From positions 1,425-65,424 of the forward strand of contig NZ_JAJNBZ010000011.1 in the NCBI RefSeq assembly GCF_021369635.1: a stretch of 64,000 nt of DNA, written 5' to 3'. The DNA is from Paenibacillus profundus. Lineage in GTDB: Bacteria > Bacillota > Bacilli > Paenibacillales > Paenibacillaceae. Under the pieces are notes generated by a model, which was not told the origin of the DNA, did not search any database, and was given only the letters and a program-made list of their open reading frames with translations. The position numbers and the translations under genes were made by a program. Shown piece after piece: positions 26,073 to 35,210 of this stretch (position 1 is its first letter; every line of letters begins with the position of its first letter).

Positions 26073-27308
26073 ATGGAAAAAAACAAACTGATTTATACGG
26101 TCCGGTGGAAGTTCCTGCTTGTGTTCGTCGCAAGTCTGGCCGGCACGGCGCTCTTTCTATTGCTTGGCCGCTTGTTGTCTACGTATATACTTGCTTTCAG
26201 GCCTTACAACATTCCGATTAAGTGGGTCGTGAACAATATCGGCTCAACCCCGGTCCTCATCGTGACCGGCATCGCATTGTTCTTTGTTCTCTATTTTTTG
26301 CTGAGCCGCACCATTATCGGTTATCTCGAACAAATCAACCAAGGCTTGAAGGAAATTTCCAACGGACATTTCGATTACACCATTCCGATCAAATCATCGG
26401 ATGAGCTCGGAATGATCGCTGGCCATGTGAATGTGATGGCAAAGGAGTTGAATAGCTATTTGCAGGAGATTACGTACGGCCTGCAAGAAATAGCGAAGGG
26501 ACAGTTCGAGCATGTCATACCGGTCAAGCCCTCCAACGACCTGGGCTTGGTGGCGGACAGCATTAATCAAATGAGCGCGCAATTGAGCCATTCTATCCAA
26601 GAAGAACGAAATGCCGAAAAGACGAAAAATGATCTCATTACGGGCGTATCGCACGATTTACGGACGCCGCTAACCTCCATTCTCGGCTTCTTGGAGCTCA
26701 TTGAAAACGATCGCTATAAGGATGAGATCGAGCTGCGCTATTACGTCAATATCGCTTACGAGAAAGCGTTGAGCTTGAAAAATTTGATAGACGATCTGTT
26801 CGAGTATACACGCATCAACAACGGCTTTCCGCTTGAAATTGTCGAATTGGACATGGACGGTTTCATCAGGCAGTTAATCGAAGAGTTCGTGCCCAGCTTG
26901 GAACGCGCAGAGATGACTTGCCGCATTCATGCAGCGGATCAGCCTTTTAAGATCGCCGCCGACGGAGACAGACTCGTTCGCGCCTACGAGAATCTGATAT
27001 CTAATGCAATAAAATATGGAAATAAAAGCAAATACATCGACATTTTTATCGGCGAAGAAAGGGATGAGACGTTCGTCAAAATTACAAATTACGGAGAGCC
27101 GATTTCGGAGAGAGACCTGCCATTCATATTTGACCGCTTCTACCGGGTGGAACAATCCCGCTCGAAGGAAACGGGCGGTACTGGTCTCGGCCTCGCGATT
27201 ACGAAAAGCATTATCGAGGTGCATGGCGGTAAAATATCCGCATATAGCGACGAACGCCAGACAACGTTCGAAACGAGGTTCCCTCTTCCCAGAGCTCACA
27301 CTGTTTGA
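26073..27308 (+). CDS. VanS-like sensor histidine kinase with duplicated HAMP
   Basis: A 411-aa membrane kinase: two helices (about 12-36 and 60-83) with only a short outside loop between them, then two successive HAMP-like units (about 92-132 and 137-176) that look like an internal duplication (LKEISNGHFDYTIPIKSSDE and LQEIAKGQFEHVIPVKPSND). The phospho-acceptor box is SHDLRTPL (H194), and the ATPase motifs are NLISNAIKYG, FDRFYR and GTGLGLAI. The short sensor loop suggests it reads membrane or envelope stress. Partner of the upstream regulator; it may also phosphorylate the second regulator, which has no kinase of its own. Confidence 0.9.
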   Translation: MEKNKLIYTVRWKFLLVFVASLAGTALFLLLGRLLSTYILAFRPYNIPIKWVVNNIGSTPVLIVTGIALFFVLYFLLSRTIIGYLEQINQGLKEISNGHFDYTIPIKSSDELGMIAGHVNVMAKELNSYLQEITYGLQEIAKGQFEHVIPVKPSNDLGLVADSINQMSAQLSHSIQEERNAEKTKNDLITGVSHDLRTPLTSILGFLELIENDRYKDEIELRYYVNIAYEKALSLKNLIDDLFEYTRINNGFPLEIVELDMDGFIRQLIEEFVPSLERAEMTCRIHAADQPFKIAADGDRLVRAYENLISNAIKYGNKSKYIDIFIGEERDETFVKITNYGEPISERDLPFIFDRFYRVEQSRSKETGGTGLGLAITKSIIEVHGGKISAYSDERQTTFETRFPLPRAHTV

Positions 27309-27351
27309 AGGTGATTGATTCACTCACCTTCAAGGGCGTGAGCTCTTTTTT
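27291..27351 (+). terminator. Nested-hairpin terminator after the kinase gene
   Basis: Outer stem agagctcac (27291-27299) with gtgagctct (27338-27346) followed by tttttt; inner stem gaaggtga (27307-27314) with tcaccttc (27324-27331). The outer arm overlaps the last codons of the kinase gene. Confidence 0.85.
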
Positions 27352-27447
27352 ATCCCCCATGCTCGAGACATGGCACACACCCTCACTTCATTTTCCCGCC
27401 GCTGACCTCCGACAAGCCGGAATCATTAGTAATGTTTTAATGATTTG

Positions 27448-27502
27448 ATAAGAAAATGCTAAGAAATGCTGTGCGGAATCGTTAAGATCCCTCCCTTATA
27501 CT
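27448..27502 (+). promoter_or_regulatory. TAAG-box promoter of the acyltransferase gene
   Basis: ATAAG at 27448, CTAAG at 27459 and TTAAG at 27482 stand at offsets 0, +11 and +34, and tatact (27497-27502) lies at +49 as the -10 element. No -35 box is seen. The same offsets recur upstream of the second response regulator and the deacetylase gene, so this is a likely binding site for the VanR-like regulators. The 11-base step is typical of OmpR-family sites. Confidence 0.7.
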
Positions 27503-27539
27503 TCGCTAAATAGAAAACAAAGAGGGAGTAGTGAAGTCT

Positions 27540-28691
27540 GTGAGAGAAAAGCTGTCCGAAGTTCAGCTCGTTCGAGCCATGGCGATTCTCGGGGTTCTGT
27601 CCGTGCACTCAACATCGTTCGCAACGCTTGCCATGAAGGATTCTAATTATTATATCCTTTACAATTTCTTTAACATTTTTACGAAAATAGGAACGCCTAC
27701 ATTTCTGTTTTTGAGCAGCTTTGTTCTGTTCTACAATTATGCTTCGCGTCCATTGGACAAACGGCTTATCGTCAATTTCTACAAAAAAAGACTAAAGTAC
27801 ATTATCGTTCCGTATTGTCTATTTTCCGTGTTTTATTTCGTTTTGCTGCACGTTATTCATTACCGCGACCGTTCCCTTGAAGAAACGGTAATGAAGTTCA
27901 TCATGCAGCTGGCGACGGGAAAAGCATATACGCATTTGTATTTTGTCTTTATCAGCATCCAGTTCTATCTGCTGTTTCCCCTGTTCCTGTGGCTGTTCCA
28001 ACGCAAGCCAATCATCGCCAAATGGAGTGTCCCGCTTGGGTTGGCCCTGCAGTGGACGTTCATCCTGCTGAACAAATACTTTCTCCAAGTGCCCAATAAG
28101 GGAAGCTGGTCGCTCTCCTACATGTCTTACTTCCTGCTGGGCGCTTGCATCGGAATCTACTATCCGAAGCTGAAAGCTTGGCTCAACGTTAGCAGGGAGA
28201 ACGCGAATGCCGGCCGCATCGCGTCCTGGATAGCGTTGTGGTCTATCGGATTGGCTGCCGGTCTAGGCCATGTCTATGTGTGGCATAACACCCGCCTGAA
28301 CGGCATTCAGTATAATTCGCTCTTGTATGAGCTGTTATGGAATGTGCATACGTATGCTTTTGCCTTAATCGCTTTTCAAATTGCGCATATGCTGCACCGG
28401 CATGGATGGTCCTGGCTTAATCGATGGATGAAGCGGCTCGGAGAGCTCTCGTTCGGTATCTATCTCATCCATCCGTTCTTTCTGCTCGTGTACCGAATGT
28501 TTCCGCCGCACACTTCCATATCGCAACTCCATCATCTGTGGTACGCAGGAGGCTTCCTGTTTGCGCTCGTGTGCTCTTGGATTATCGTTGCCCTGGCCGT
28601 CCAGATTCTGCCCCACTCCTGGCTCCTGTTCGGGAATATTCCCGCGCGGAAGCCGCAGCGGCCTATTACGGTCGCCGCAAGCAATCATTAA
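27540..28691 (+). CDS. Acyltransferase-3 family membrane protein
   Basis: A 383-aa protein with about ten membrane helices of the acyltransferase-3 (PF01757) family. It shows the N-terminal signature RAMAILGVLSVHSTSFAT with its histidine in the first helix, then RRLKY-type basic loops (KKRLKYIIVPY) and ELSFGIYLIHPFF near the end. Members O-acylate surface polysaccharides, peptidoglycan or lipids. Two GTG starts are possible: 27531 is only 2 bases from GGGAG, 27540 is 11 bases away and is preferred. Its promoter carries the TAAG boxes, so it is probably induced by the adjacent two-component system together with the deacetylase. Confidence 0.85.
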   Translation: MREKLSEVQLVRAMAILGVLSVHSTSFATLAMKDSNYYILYNFFNIFTKIGTPTFLFLSSFVLFYNYASRPLDKRLIVNFYKKRLKYIIVPYCLFSVFYFVLLHVIHYRDRSLEETVMKFIMQLATGKAYTHLYFVFISIQFYLLFPLFLWLFQRKPIIAKWSVPLGLALQWTFILLNKYFLQVPNKGSWSLSYMSYFLLGACIGIYYPKLKAWLNVSRENANAGRIASWIALWSIGLAAGLGHVYVWHNTRLNGIQYNSLLYELLWNVHTYAFALIAFQIAHMLHRHGWSWLNRWMKRLGELSFGIYLIHPFFLLVYRMFPPHTSISQLHHLWYAGGFLFALVCSWIIVALAVQILPHSWLLFGNIPARKPQRPITVAASNH

Positions 28692-28750
28692 CGGGACATT
28701 GAAATCAATGAGATTCAACTCATTCCGATCCCCCTTCCAGGGATTACATA

Positions 28751-28786
28751 ACTCCGGCCTGCGGTATGGCGGTGCCGGAGTTTTTG
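28751..28786 (+). terminator. Terminator after the acyltransferase gene
   Basis: actccggc (28751-28758) pairs with gccggagt (28774-28781), followed by ttttt. Confidence 0.85.
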
Positions 28787-28798
28787 CTGCGTAAATTA

Positions 28799-28894
28799 TT
28801 AACAATTTCTTAACGAAAGTTGGATTTATTTCGCAAATGATAAGCTATCTTTAAGGTTTTAGGCACGTATTTATTAAGTTCTTCCTTCTACACT
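28799..28894 (+). promoter_or_regulatory. TAAG-box promoter of response regulator 2
   Basis: ATAAG at 28840, TTAAG at 28851 and TTAAG at 28874 (offsets 0, +11, +34) with -10 tacact at 28889 (+49). A further TTAAC pair stands at 28799 and 28810, 41 bases upstream and again 11 bases apart. The layout matches the deacetylase promoter exactly and suggests autoregulation or cross-regulation by the VanR-like proteins. Confidence 0.75.
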
Positions 28895-28936
28895 TGCTAA
28901 TAGTGAGGGAATAGATGCTGTAAAGGAGCTTGTCCG

Positions 28937-29629
28937 ATGTCTAAAGAGACCATATTGTTGGTAGACGACGAAAATGAAATGGTGGAGCTGATCGAGATCT
29001 ATTTGAAGAACGAGGGGTACGAGCTGCTGAAAGCGAGCAGCGGATTAGCCGCATTGGAGCTGCTTCAAAGACATCCGATCGATCTCATTATTTTGGACGT
29101 CATGATGCCGCAAATGGATGGCTTTCAGACATGTAAAAAAATACGGGAGAAAAATACCACCCCCATTATTATGCTGTCTTCTAAAAGCCGGGACATCGAT
29201 AAGATCGCAGGACTCAGTATCGGAGCAGACGATTATGTAACGAAGCCGTTCAATCCGCTCGTCCTAATGGCGCGGGTAAAATCCCAGCTGCGCAGGTATA
29301 ATCAGTTCAATCCAATACGTCTCCCAAATGTGAACGAGATTCAAATTGACGGCTTGGCCATCAATATTGCCACCCACACCGTAACTGTGGATGGCACACC
29401 TGTGAAGCTGACGCCGCGCGAGTTCGCCATTCTGAAGCTGTTGGCGAAAAATCACGGCATCGTAATGAGCATGGAGAAAATTTATCAAGAAGTGTGGAAC
29501 GAACCCTTCATGGAATCGAAGAATACCGTCATGGTTCACATTCGCAAGCTCCGTGAAAAAATCGAAGAGGACGGCCAAAACCCGAAATACATCAAGACGG
29601 TATGGGGCATCGGCTACAAGTTGGAATAA
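28937..29629 (+). CDS. OmpR/VanR-type response regulator 2 (paralogue, no own kinase)
   Basis: A 230-aa regulator nearly identical to that at 25321-26016 along its whole length: receiver D10/D11 and phospho-acceptor D54, LIILDVMMPQMDG, DDYVTKPFNP, and winged helix KLTPREFAILKLL to GIGYKLE. The ribosome site and preceding bases (aaggag, ttgtccg, ATG) also match the paralogue, so the copy arose by local duplication. No kinase gene follows; the next gene is the deacetylase. Differences sit mainly in receiver surface positions. It probably amplifies or diverts the signal of the upstream kinase. Confidence 0.9.
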   Translation: MSKETILLVDDENEMVELIEIYLKNEGYELLKASSGLAALELLQRHPIDLIILDVMMPQMDGFQTCKKIREKNTTPIIMLSSKSRDIDKIAGLSIGADDYVTKPFNPLVLMARVKSQLRRYNQFNPIRLPNVNEIQIDGLAINIATHTVTVDGTPVKLTPREFAILKLLAKNHGIVMSMEKIYQEVWNEPFMESKNTVMVHIRKLREKIEEDGQNPKYIKTVWGIGYKLE

Positions 29630-29640
29630 GGGATTACATA

Positions 29641-29677
29641 ACTTCGGTCCGCCTTACCGCGGATTCGGAGTTTTTTT
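29641..29677 (+). terminator. Terminator after response regulator 2
   Basis: Imperfect stem of about 11 pairs between 29641-29652 and 29659-29671 with a small internal loop, followed by seven T. Confidence 0.75.
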
Positions 29678-29689
29678 ACTGGCGATTCA

Positions 29690-29785
29690 TTAACAATTTC
29701 TTAACAAAAACCATATTTATTTCGCTAATAATAAGCATTCGTTAAGGAATGAGGTACAGATTCGTTAAGATCCTCCTTTTACACT
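29690..29785 (+). promoter_or_regulatory. TAAG-box promoter of the deacetylase gene
   Basis: TTAAC at 29690 and 29701; ATAAG at 29731, TTAAG at 29742 and TTAAG at 29765 (offsets 0, +11, +34); -10 tacact at 29780 (+49). No -35 hexamer. Same spacing as the two other promoters of this cluster. Confidence 0.75.
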
Positions 29786-29820
29786 CCTATATAGAAGAAA
29801 CACTATAGGAGGATTCATCC

Positions 29821-31038
29821 ATGAAGGTTCAACTTCCCCATTCATTCAAAGTTATGCTTCTATGTCTGCCGTTATTGTATCTGCTAACCGGTTGTGTGCA
29901 GAACAATACCGTCCAAGCCATCTCTGTTGTGGTGGATGGAAAAGAAATAAATGATTCCACGGCCGTTATGATGGATAGCGGACAATTGATGGCCTCGGCT
30001 TCGTTCATTAAGAACACGCTTGGCATGAGCGTAGATGCCGCCAGTCCGGTCGCTTCCACTTCAACTGCAACCTATTATTCGGATCAGGTCGCAGTGCTCA
30101 TGTATCACGATATTGTCGATAAGCCGGAAAAGCCCCACATGCTGCCCGTGCAGCAATTCGAGCGCCAGATGGAGCTATTCAAGACGAACGGCTTCAACGT
30201 CATCACCATGGACGACTATGTCAACTTCATGACGAAAGGGGCAGCGATTCCGGATAACGCCATCTTGCTTACGTTCGACGATGGGTATGAGAGCTTTTAT
30301 ACCCACGCCTTTCCTATTTTGAAAAAATACAACTACACCGCTACAAATTTTGTCATCGTGTCCTTCATCGATAACCGCGAAGGACGCCCGAAATTGACAT
30401 GGGACCAGATGCGGGAAATGAAAAAAGAAGGCATGAGCTTCTACAGCCATACGTACAATTCCCATAAATACGGTCCCATCGACGCTGGGGGGAAAACGAA
30501 GCCAATGCTGACCCGTCATCTTTATTTGAAAGATAAACAGCGGGTGGAGAACGATGAAGAGTACATCGGACGCATTACGGGCGATTTAGCGACAGCTGAG
30601 AAGCGATTGCACCAAGAGCTTGGCAACACGCAGGGCATCATCGCCTTTCCTTACGGGGCTTTCAATAAGGATGTGATCGGGGTCATGAATTCGCTTAAGA
30701 TCGAGCTCTCCTTCACGATCAAGAAAGGGATGACGACGCGAAAAGACAAAAATGCATTCCGGTTCGACGCAGGGAACAGCAAGCAATCGCCGGAGGACTT
30801 GATTAAGCTGCTTAAAGAACAAGGAAACGGGAAAGACGTCGGCAAGAACCCGAGCGTTCCCCTGAACGTTACGGTCGACGGCAAGGAAGTCCGCTTTACG
30901 AAGAAGCTTCCGAGTATGAAAGGGAACGAAGTCATGATTCCATTGCGTGAGTTCTGCAATTTATACGATATTCGAATTGACTGGAACAACAAGAAAAAAA
31001 AGGTTACTCTTTCGACTTCACCAGCTCCGAATGCCTAA
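29821..31038 (+). CDS. Lipoprotein polysaccharide deacetylase (NodB domain) with CuAO_N1 segments
   Basis: A 405-aa lipoprotein: lipobox LLTGC (C25) after a hydrophobic signal, a partial CuAO_N1 domain (about 38-75), a NodB deacetylase domain (about 85-325) and a C-terminal CuAO_N1 repeat (VTVDGKEVRFTKKLPSM to VMIPLREFCNLYDI). The metal and catalytic motifs are LTFDDGY and SHTYNSH; LMYHDI before them is typical of IcaB/PgaB-like enzymes. It should remove N-acetyl groups from an extracellular polysaccharide or peptidoglycan glycan strand. AGGAGG precedes the ATG. Its promoter has the TAAG boxes, so it is probably co-induced with the acyltransferase as an envelope response. Confidence 0.88.
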   Translation: MKVQLPHSFKVMLLCLPLLYLLTGCVQNNTVQAISVVVDGKEINDSTAVMMDSGQLMASASFIKNTLGMSVDAASPVASTSTATYYSDQVAVLMYHDIVDKPEKPHMLPVQQFERQMELFKTNGFNVITMDDYVNFMTKGAAIPDNAILLTFDDGYESFYTHAFPILKKYNYTATNFVIVSFIDNREGRPKLTWDQMREMKKEGMSFYSHTYNSHKYGPIDAGGKTKPMLTRHLYLKDKQRVENDEEYIGRITGDLATAEKRLHQELGNTQGIIAFPYGAFNKDVIGVMNSLKIELSFTIKKGMTTRKDKNAFRFDAGNSKQSPEDLIKLLKEQGNGKDVGKNPSVPLNVTVDGKEVRFTKKLPSMKGNEVMIPLREFCNLYDIRIDWNNKKKKVTLSTSPAPNA

Positions 31039-31051
31039 GCCTATCGAAGAA

Positions 31052-31084
31052 GACGCAGCCATCCAAGGCTGCGTCTTTTTTTTG
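31052..31084 (+). terminator. Terminator after the deacetylase gene
   Basis: gacgcagcc (31052-31060) pairs with ggctgcgtc (31067-31075), followed by eight to nine T. Confidence 0.9.
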
Positions 31085-31158
31085 CGAAAAAATAAATGGA
31101 GAACAGGAGCCTCGAAGCATTTCGAAGCATCACCATTCTCCATATCAGACCCTAATCG

Positions 31159-33219
31159 CTATACCTTAAAGCGCGACACATGCGCCTGCAGATCTTCCGC
31201 CATCTTGGCCAGCGCCGTGGACGAGGAACTGACCTCCTCCATCGCGGCAAGCTGTTCTTCGGTTGCAGCGGACACATTCTGCGTGCCTTCCGCAGATTGC
31301 TCAGCGACCGCCGTAATTTGCTGTACCCGGTTGACCGCTTGGTCCGTATCCTGGGACATTTGATGCGCATAGACACTTACGTTCTGAATCTGTTCTGCGA
31401 CCTGTCGGATCGCCTGCAGAATCTGTTCGAAGTAGTCGCCAGCTTGTTGGACTACGTCGATGCCGACTGTCACTTCCTTCGTTCCCTGCTCCATCGATTG
31501 TACGGCTTGATTCGTCTCCGATTGAATCGCATCAATTAAGGTTGCAATTTGCTGCGCATACTGTGCCGTCTGCTCGGACAGATTCTTCACTTCGCCGGCA
31601 ACGACAGAGAATCCGCGGCCTTGTTCGCCAGCGCGTGCCGCTTCGATCGACGCATTGAGCGCGAGCAGGTTGGTCTGCGAGGCAACGCCGTGAATGACCT
31701 GTGCGATGCTGTCGATCTCCGCGGACCGCTGCCCGAGGCGCTTCACGATCTCCGCAAGCTGCAGCACTGTATCATGGATGGCGCCCATCTGCTTCGTCAT
31801 CGATTCCATCGATTGATGGCCTTCTTGCGCGCTGTCGGAGGCATTCCCCGCTGAATCAGCCACCTGACGGGCATTCAAGGCAATTTGTTGCACGCCAACC
31901 GACACATCATGAATGGATTGCACGCTATTTTCTACATTGCGCACTTGTTTCTCCGTGCCATCCGCTACTTCCTGAATCGTAACGGCAATATGCTCGGTCG
32001 CCTTGCTCGTATGCTCCGCATTGGCGGAGAGCTCTTCAGCGGACACTGCCACCTGCTGCGCCGTGGCGTTAATATCCACAATAAAGCTGCGTAATTGCCC
32101 CACCATCGTGTTGACCGCCTGTGACAACATCCCCACCTCATCCTTGGTACGGACAGACAGCGGTTCAACGGTCAATTCGCCAATCGACACCTGCTCCGCT
32201 ACAACAGCCACTTTAGCAATAGGTCTTGTAATACTGCGGGATAGGATGATTGCGATGAACATGACCAAGATAGTGACGAAGAGCATGATGACCGTAACGT
32301 TGGTCTTCATCGAAGATACAGCCGAGGTAATGGACGTTTCCGGTATATGCAAATAAAGGCCGTACCCAGTAGCCTGAATCGGGGAATAGGCTACCACGTA
32401 GGATTCACCGTTATCTGTATAATGATAAGAAGATGCCTCATTCTCCTGCTTCAGCAAAATGCCGCCCAAATCCGAAGCAAGCTCAAGTTCGCTCACTTTT
32501 TTTCCGAGCCATTCCTTGTTCGGATGCAGCTGAATCTGCCCCAAATTGTCGACTATGATCGGATAGACCGCTCCGTTATCGATGAACAGATCCTGCAGAA
32601 AGCGATCGGCGAACGCCTCGAAGTTAATAAGACCGGTCAGCACTCCGATGACGTTCTCTTGCTTCCCTTTGACCGGCGATGCGACGATAATGGAGCGCTT
32701 GCCTGTCGTCTTCGCCAATATAACGTCGGTATAGCTTGATTTGCCTTTCAATCCGTTCTGGAAAAATGGACGCTCAGACAAGTCGATGCCGACACTGTCT
32801 GGGAACGTATCCGCAATTACGATGCCGTTTGAACCTATATATGTATTGCCGTCAAACACGTTCGCGCTCTTCGTAAATTGTTGGATAAACTCAGCCTTCG
32901 CCGCTTGGTCAGTTGAACGAATGTCTGTAGTGAGGGACAAAATGTCCATTTGCGACATGCGCTCCGTTAACCATTGATTCATAATAAGCGACGTACTTGT
33001 AACTAATTTCACGTATGATTCTGTTTGTTTGTCTACCAACTGCTTCGAACTGAACTGATATAAATACAGGGATGTAAGCAGCAGCGGAATTAATGCGACG
33101 ATGAGAAACCACGCCGCCAGCTTATTTCCCAGCTTCCCAGTAAACCGTGATAACAACCCGTTTCTAGCCATCGCTTTGTTGAGAAACGGCTCCAACTTCC
33201 CCATCGGTTTCATCTCCAT
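31159..33219 (-). CDS. Methyl-accepting chemotaxis protein with dCACHE-like sensor
   Basis: A 686-aa chemoreceptor: first membrane helix at about 34-55 ([20 protein letters not shown]), an extracellular dCACHE-type domain of about 240 residues ([25 protein letters not shown]), second helix at about 300-325, HAMP, then the signalling hairpin with [20 protein letters not shown] and [17 protein letters not shown]. It should sense a small ligand outside and signal to CheA/CheW encoded elsewhere. Start ATG with AGGTAGGAA directly upstream; an ATG two codons later is possible. It lies 88 bases after the gamma-glutamyltransferase gene on the same strand, so the riboswitch upstream of that gene may also affect it. 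Confidence 0.92.
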   Translation of the reverse strand: MEMKPMGKLEPFLNKAMARNGLLSRFTGKLGNKLAAWFLIVALIPLLLTSLYLYQFSSKQLVDKQTESYVKLVTSTSLIMNQWLTERMSQMDILSLTTDIRSTDQAAKAEFIQQFTKSANVFDGNTYIGSNGIVIADTFPDSVGIDLSERPFFQNGLKGKSSYTDVILAKTTGKRSIIVASPVKGKQENVIGVLTGLINFEAFADRFLQDLFIDNGAVYPIIVDNLGQIQLHPNKEWLGKKVSELELASDLGGILLKQENEASSYHYTDNGESYVVAYSPIQATGYGLYLHIPETSITSAVSSMKTNVTVIMLFVTILVMFIAIILSRSITRPIAKVAVVAEQVSIGELTVEPLSVRTKDEVGMLSQAVNTMVGQLRSFIVDINATAQQVAVSAEELSANAEHTSKATEHIAVTIQEVADGTEKQVRNVENSVQSIHDVSVGVQQIALNARQVADSAGNASDSAQEGHQSMESMTKQMGAIHDTVLQLAEIVKRLGQRSAEIDSIAQVIHGVASQTNLLALNASIEAARAGEQGRGFSVVAGEVKNLSEQTAQYAQQIATLIDAIQSETNQAVQSMEQGTKEVTVGIDVVQQAGDYFEQILQAIRQVAEQIQNVSVYAHQMSQDTDQAVNRVQQITAVAEQSAEGTQNVSAATEEQLAAMEEVSSSSTALAKMAEDLQAHVSRFKV

Positions 33220-33307
33220 TTCCTACCTCTAGCGCCGTCATTGCGTTGCGACGGCAGCAGACTGCCGGTACTTGCCCGGCAGTCTTCCGTCTCACACATC
33301 CATTTAA

Positions 33308-35023
33308 TTAATAGCCTAGCGCCGCTCCTTCGCCCCGCGGATCGGCACCGCCGAATTTGACGTTGGTGTCCGGATTAATCAGAATGACACCTGATTGGCC
33401 AACCGTATCCGTGTATTCGGCAATCGGCTGCACCGGATGGCCGCGCTTCACGAGTTCATCCCGTACCGCCTGCGGAACACGTCCTTCCATCTTCAGATCG
33501 TTCGACGAGGATCCCCAGTTGCGTCCATGCAGCCATCTCGGCGCTTCGATCGCATCCTGCACTGTAAATCCGAAGTCGACAATTCGCGTAATAAGCGCCG
33601 TCTGTGTCTGCGGTTGCCCTTCGCCGCCCTGCGTGCCGTACAGCACATATGGCTTATTTCCTTTTAAGAGCATCGCCGGATTCAACGTATGGAACGTGCG
33701 CTTTTTCGGTTCCAGCTTGTTAATATGGTTCGGGTCCAAGGAGAAGAAGCTGCCCCGATTTTGCAAAATAACGCCGGTGTCCTTAGCGACGACGCCTGCA
33801 CCGTAGTCAAAGTAATGGCTCTGAATCAAAGATACGGCGTTGCCGTCCTTATCCACGAAGCCAAGCCATACCGTATCCCCTTTTGGATCGAGCGGCTTGA
33901 CTGATTCTGCCGCTTTCTTCATATCAATGCGGGCAGCCATGTCTTGGCCATGCTGCTTAGACAACAGCTGGTCAAGCGGAATATCAACGAAATCAGGGTC
34001 AGTCAGCCACTTGTCCCGATCGGCAAATGCCTGCTTGGTAGCCTCCACGATAACATGGTAATAATCGGCCGTGCCTTCACCCATACTCTTCACATCAAAG
34101 TTGTTCAAAATGTTGAGAATGGACAATGACGCCATGCCCTGCGAGTTCGGCGGAACGTTGTACGCTGTATATCCGCGGTAATCGACAGAAATCGGCTTCA
34201 CCCAATCCGCTTTGTGCTCGGCAAAATCCTTCTTCGTCAGCACTCCGCCATTCTTCTGAATGTCCTTGACGATTTTATCGGCGATTTCACCTTTATAGAA
34301 GGCGTCTGCCCCTTTGTTCGCAATTGTCTGCAATGTCTTGGCCAAGTCCTTCTGCACCATGACTTCACCTGGTTTATAAGCTTCCCCGTTCGGCTTCAGG
34401 AAGGTGTCACGGAAGCTTTCGAAGCGCTGCAGGTTTTTCAATTCCTTGTCGCTTGTATCTAGATTCAGCTTCGTCCAGTACTCCTGATTCGGCGTTACCG
34501 GGTAGCCATTTTCCGCATATCCAATGGCCCGTTCCAGCACTTTTTCCCATGGCAAATGGCGGTCCATCGACTTTTTAGCATATTCATAAGCTTCTCCCCA
34601 GCCAGATACCGCCCCCGGCACAGTGTTGGCCGCAAGATATCCGCGCGATGGGATTTTGTCATACCCTTTATTTTTATAAAAATCGATGGTGACGTTCTCT
34701 CCCGATCGCCCGCTCGCGTTCAGCGCCTTGACTTCTTTCGTCTTGGCGTTGTAGATCAGCCAGAAGCTGTCTCCGCCAATGCTCGTATAGTGCGGATAGA
34801 CGACGGCGAGCGTGGATGCGGCCGCAATGGCGGCTTCCACGGCGTTGCCCCCATCCTCAAGCGCTTGCAGAGCCGCCGCGGATGCCAAATAGTGAGGCGT
34901 AGTTACCATTCCGTTCTGAGCCATCGTCGTCGGACGGTTGGCTGCACCGGCTGCTGAGAAGGAAGTCACAAAAAGCAGACAAGACATTAGCAACATAGAC
35001 CACTTTTTAAAAGTAAACCGCAT
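33308..35023 (-). CDS. Secreted gamma-glutamyltransferase family protein (YwrD-like)
   Basis: A 571-aa Ntn-hydrolase precursor with signal peptide about 1-28 (FSAAGAA). The usual autoprocessing site, where a threonine starts the small subunit, is in PKGDTVWLGFVDKDGNAVS (T384 expected). Later motifs are LQNRGSFFSLDP, HTLNPAMLL and TQGGEGQPQ. The small-subunit region is closer to YwrD-type enzymes than to classical Ggt (DTVWL instead of TTHxS). Such enzymes split gamma-glutamyl bonds of glutathione or related peptides outside the cell. The gene is preceded by a GEMM-I riboswitch and terminator, so it is probably controlled by c-di-GMP. Confidence 0.88.
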   Translation of the reverse strand: MRFTFKKWSMLLMSCLLFVTSFSAAGAANRPTTMAQNGMVTTPHYLASAAALQALEDGGNAVEAAIAAASTLAVVYPHYTSIGGDSFWLIYNAKTKEVKALNASGRSGENVTIDFYKNKGYDKIPSRGYLAANTVPGAVSGWGEAYEYAKKSMDRHLPWEKVLERAIGYAENGYPVTPNQEYWTKLNLDTSDKELKNLQRFESFRDTFLKPNGEAYKPGEVMVQKDLAKTLQTIANKGADAFYKGEIADKIVKDIQKNGGVLTKKDFAEHKADWVKPISVDYRGYTAYNVPPNSQGMASLSILNILNNFDVKSMGEGTADYYHVIVEATKQAFADRDKWLTDPDFVDIPLDQLLSKQHGQDMAARIDMKKAAESVKPLDPKGDTVWLGFVDKDGNAVSLIQSHYFDYGAGVVAKDTGVILQNRGSFFSLDPNHINKLEPKKRTFHTLNPAMLLKGNKPYVLYGTQGGEGQPQTQTALITRIVDFGFTVQDAIEAPRWLHGRNWGSSSNDLKMEGRVPQAVRDELVKRGHPVQPIAEYTDTVGQSGVILINPDTNVKFGGADPRGEGAALGY

Positions 35024-35072
35024 GATTACGTCATTCTCCTTCCATCGTGTGCATATTGTAGAATCAAGAAAA

Positions 35073-35104
35073 TAAAAAAAGGCGCCCCCATTGTCACCTT
35101 CTTC
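35073..35104 (-). terminator. Riboswitch-linked terminator
   Basis: On the minus strand aagaaggtg and cgcctttttt can pair across a 10-base G-rich loop, followed by a T-run. It lies between the aptamer and the gamma-glutamyltransferase start, as expected for a transcription-control platform. Confidence 0.6.
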
Positions 35105-35119
35105 ATCATAAGAATCAGG

Positions 35120-35210
35120 ATGGCAGGCAACAGGCTGGCATCGTCTGCCGGAAGGAAGACATTAGCCCCTGTAGCTTTGCGGCACATTCTCTCGAACGGT
35201 GTGCCTTTTT
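35120..35210 (-). promoter_or_regulatory. GEMM-I (c-di-GMP-I) riboswitch aptamer
   Basis: Read on the minus strand, the element has ggcacacc (consensus ggcaaacc), a short hairpin with GAGA GNRA tetraloop, gccgcaaagcta (consensus gacgcaaagcya), then gggctaa and a second arm containing gatgccagcctgttgcc. These blocks, their order and spacing match the c-di-GMP-I aptamer. Two conserved A positions (in ggcaaacc and gacgc) are C here, which could lower affinity. It precedes a terminator and the gamma-glutamyltransferase gene, with a chemoreceptor gene further down. Confidence 0.8.
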
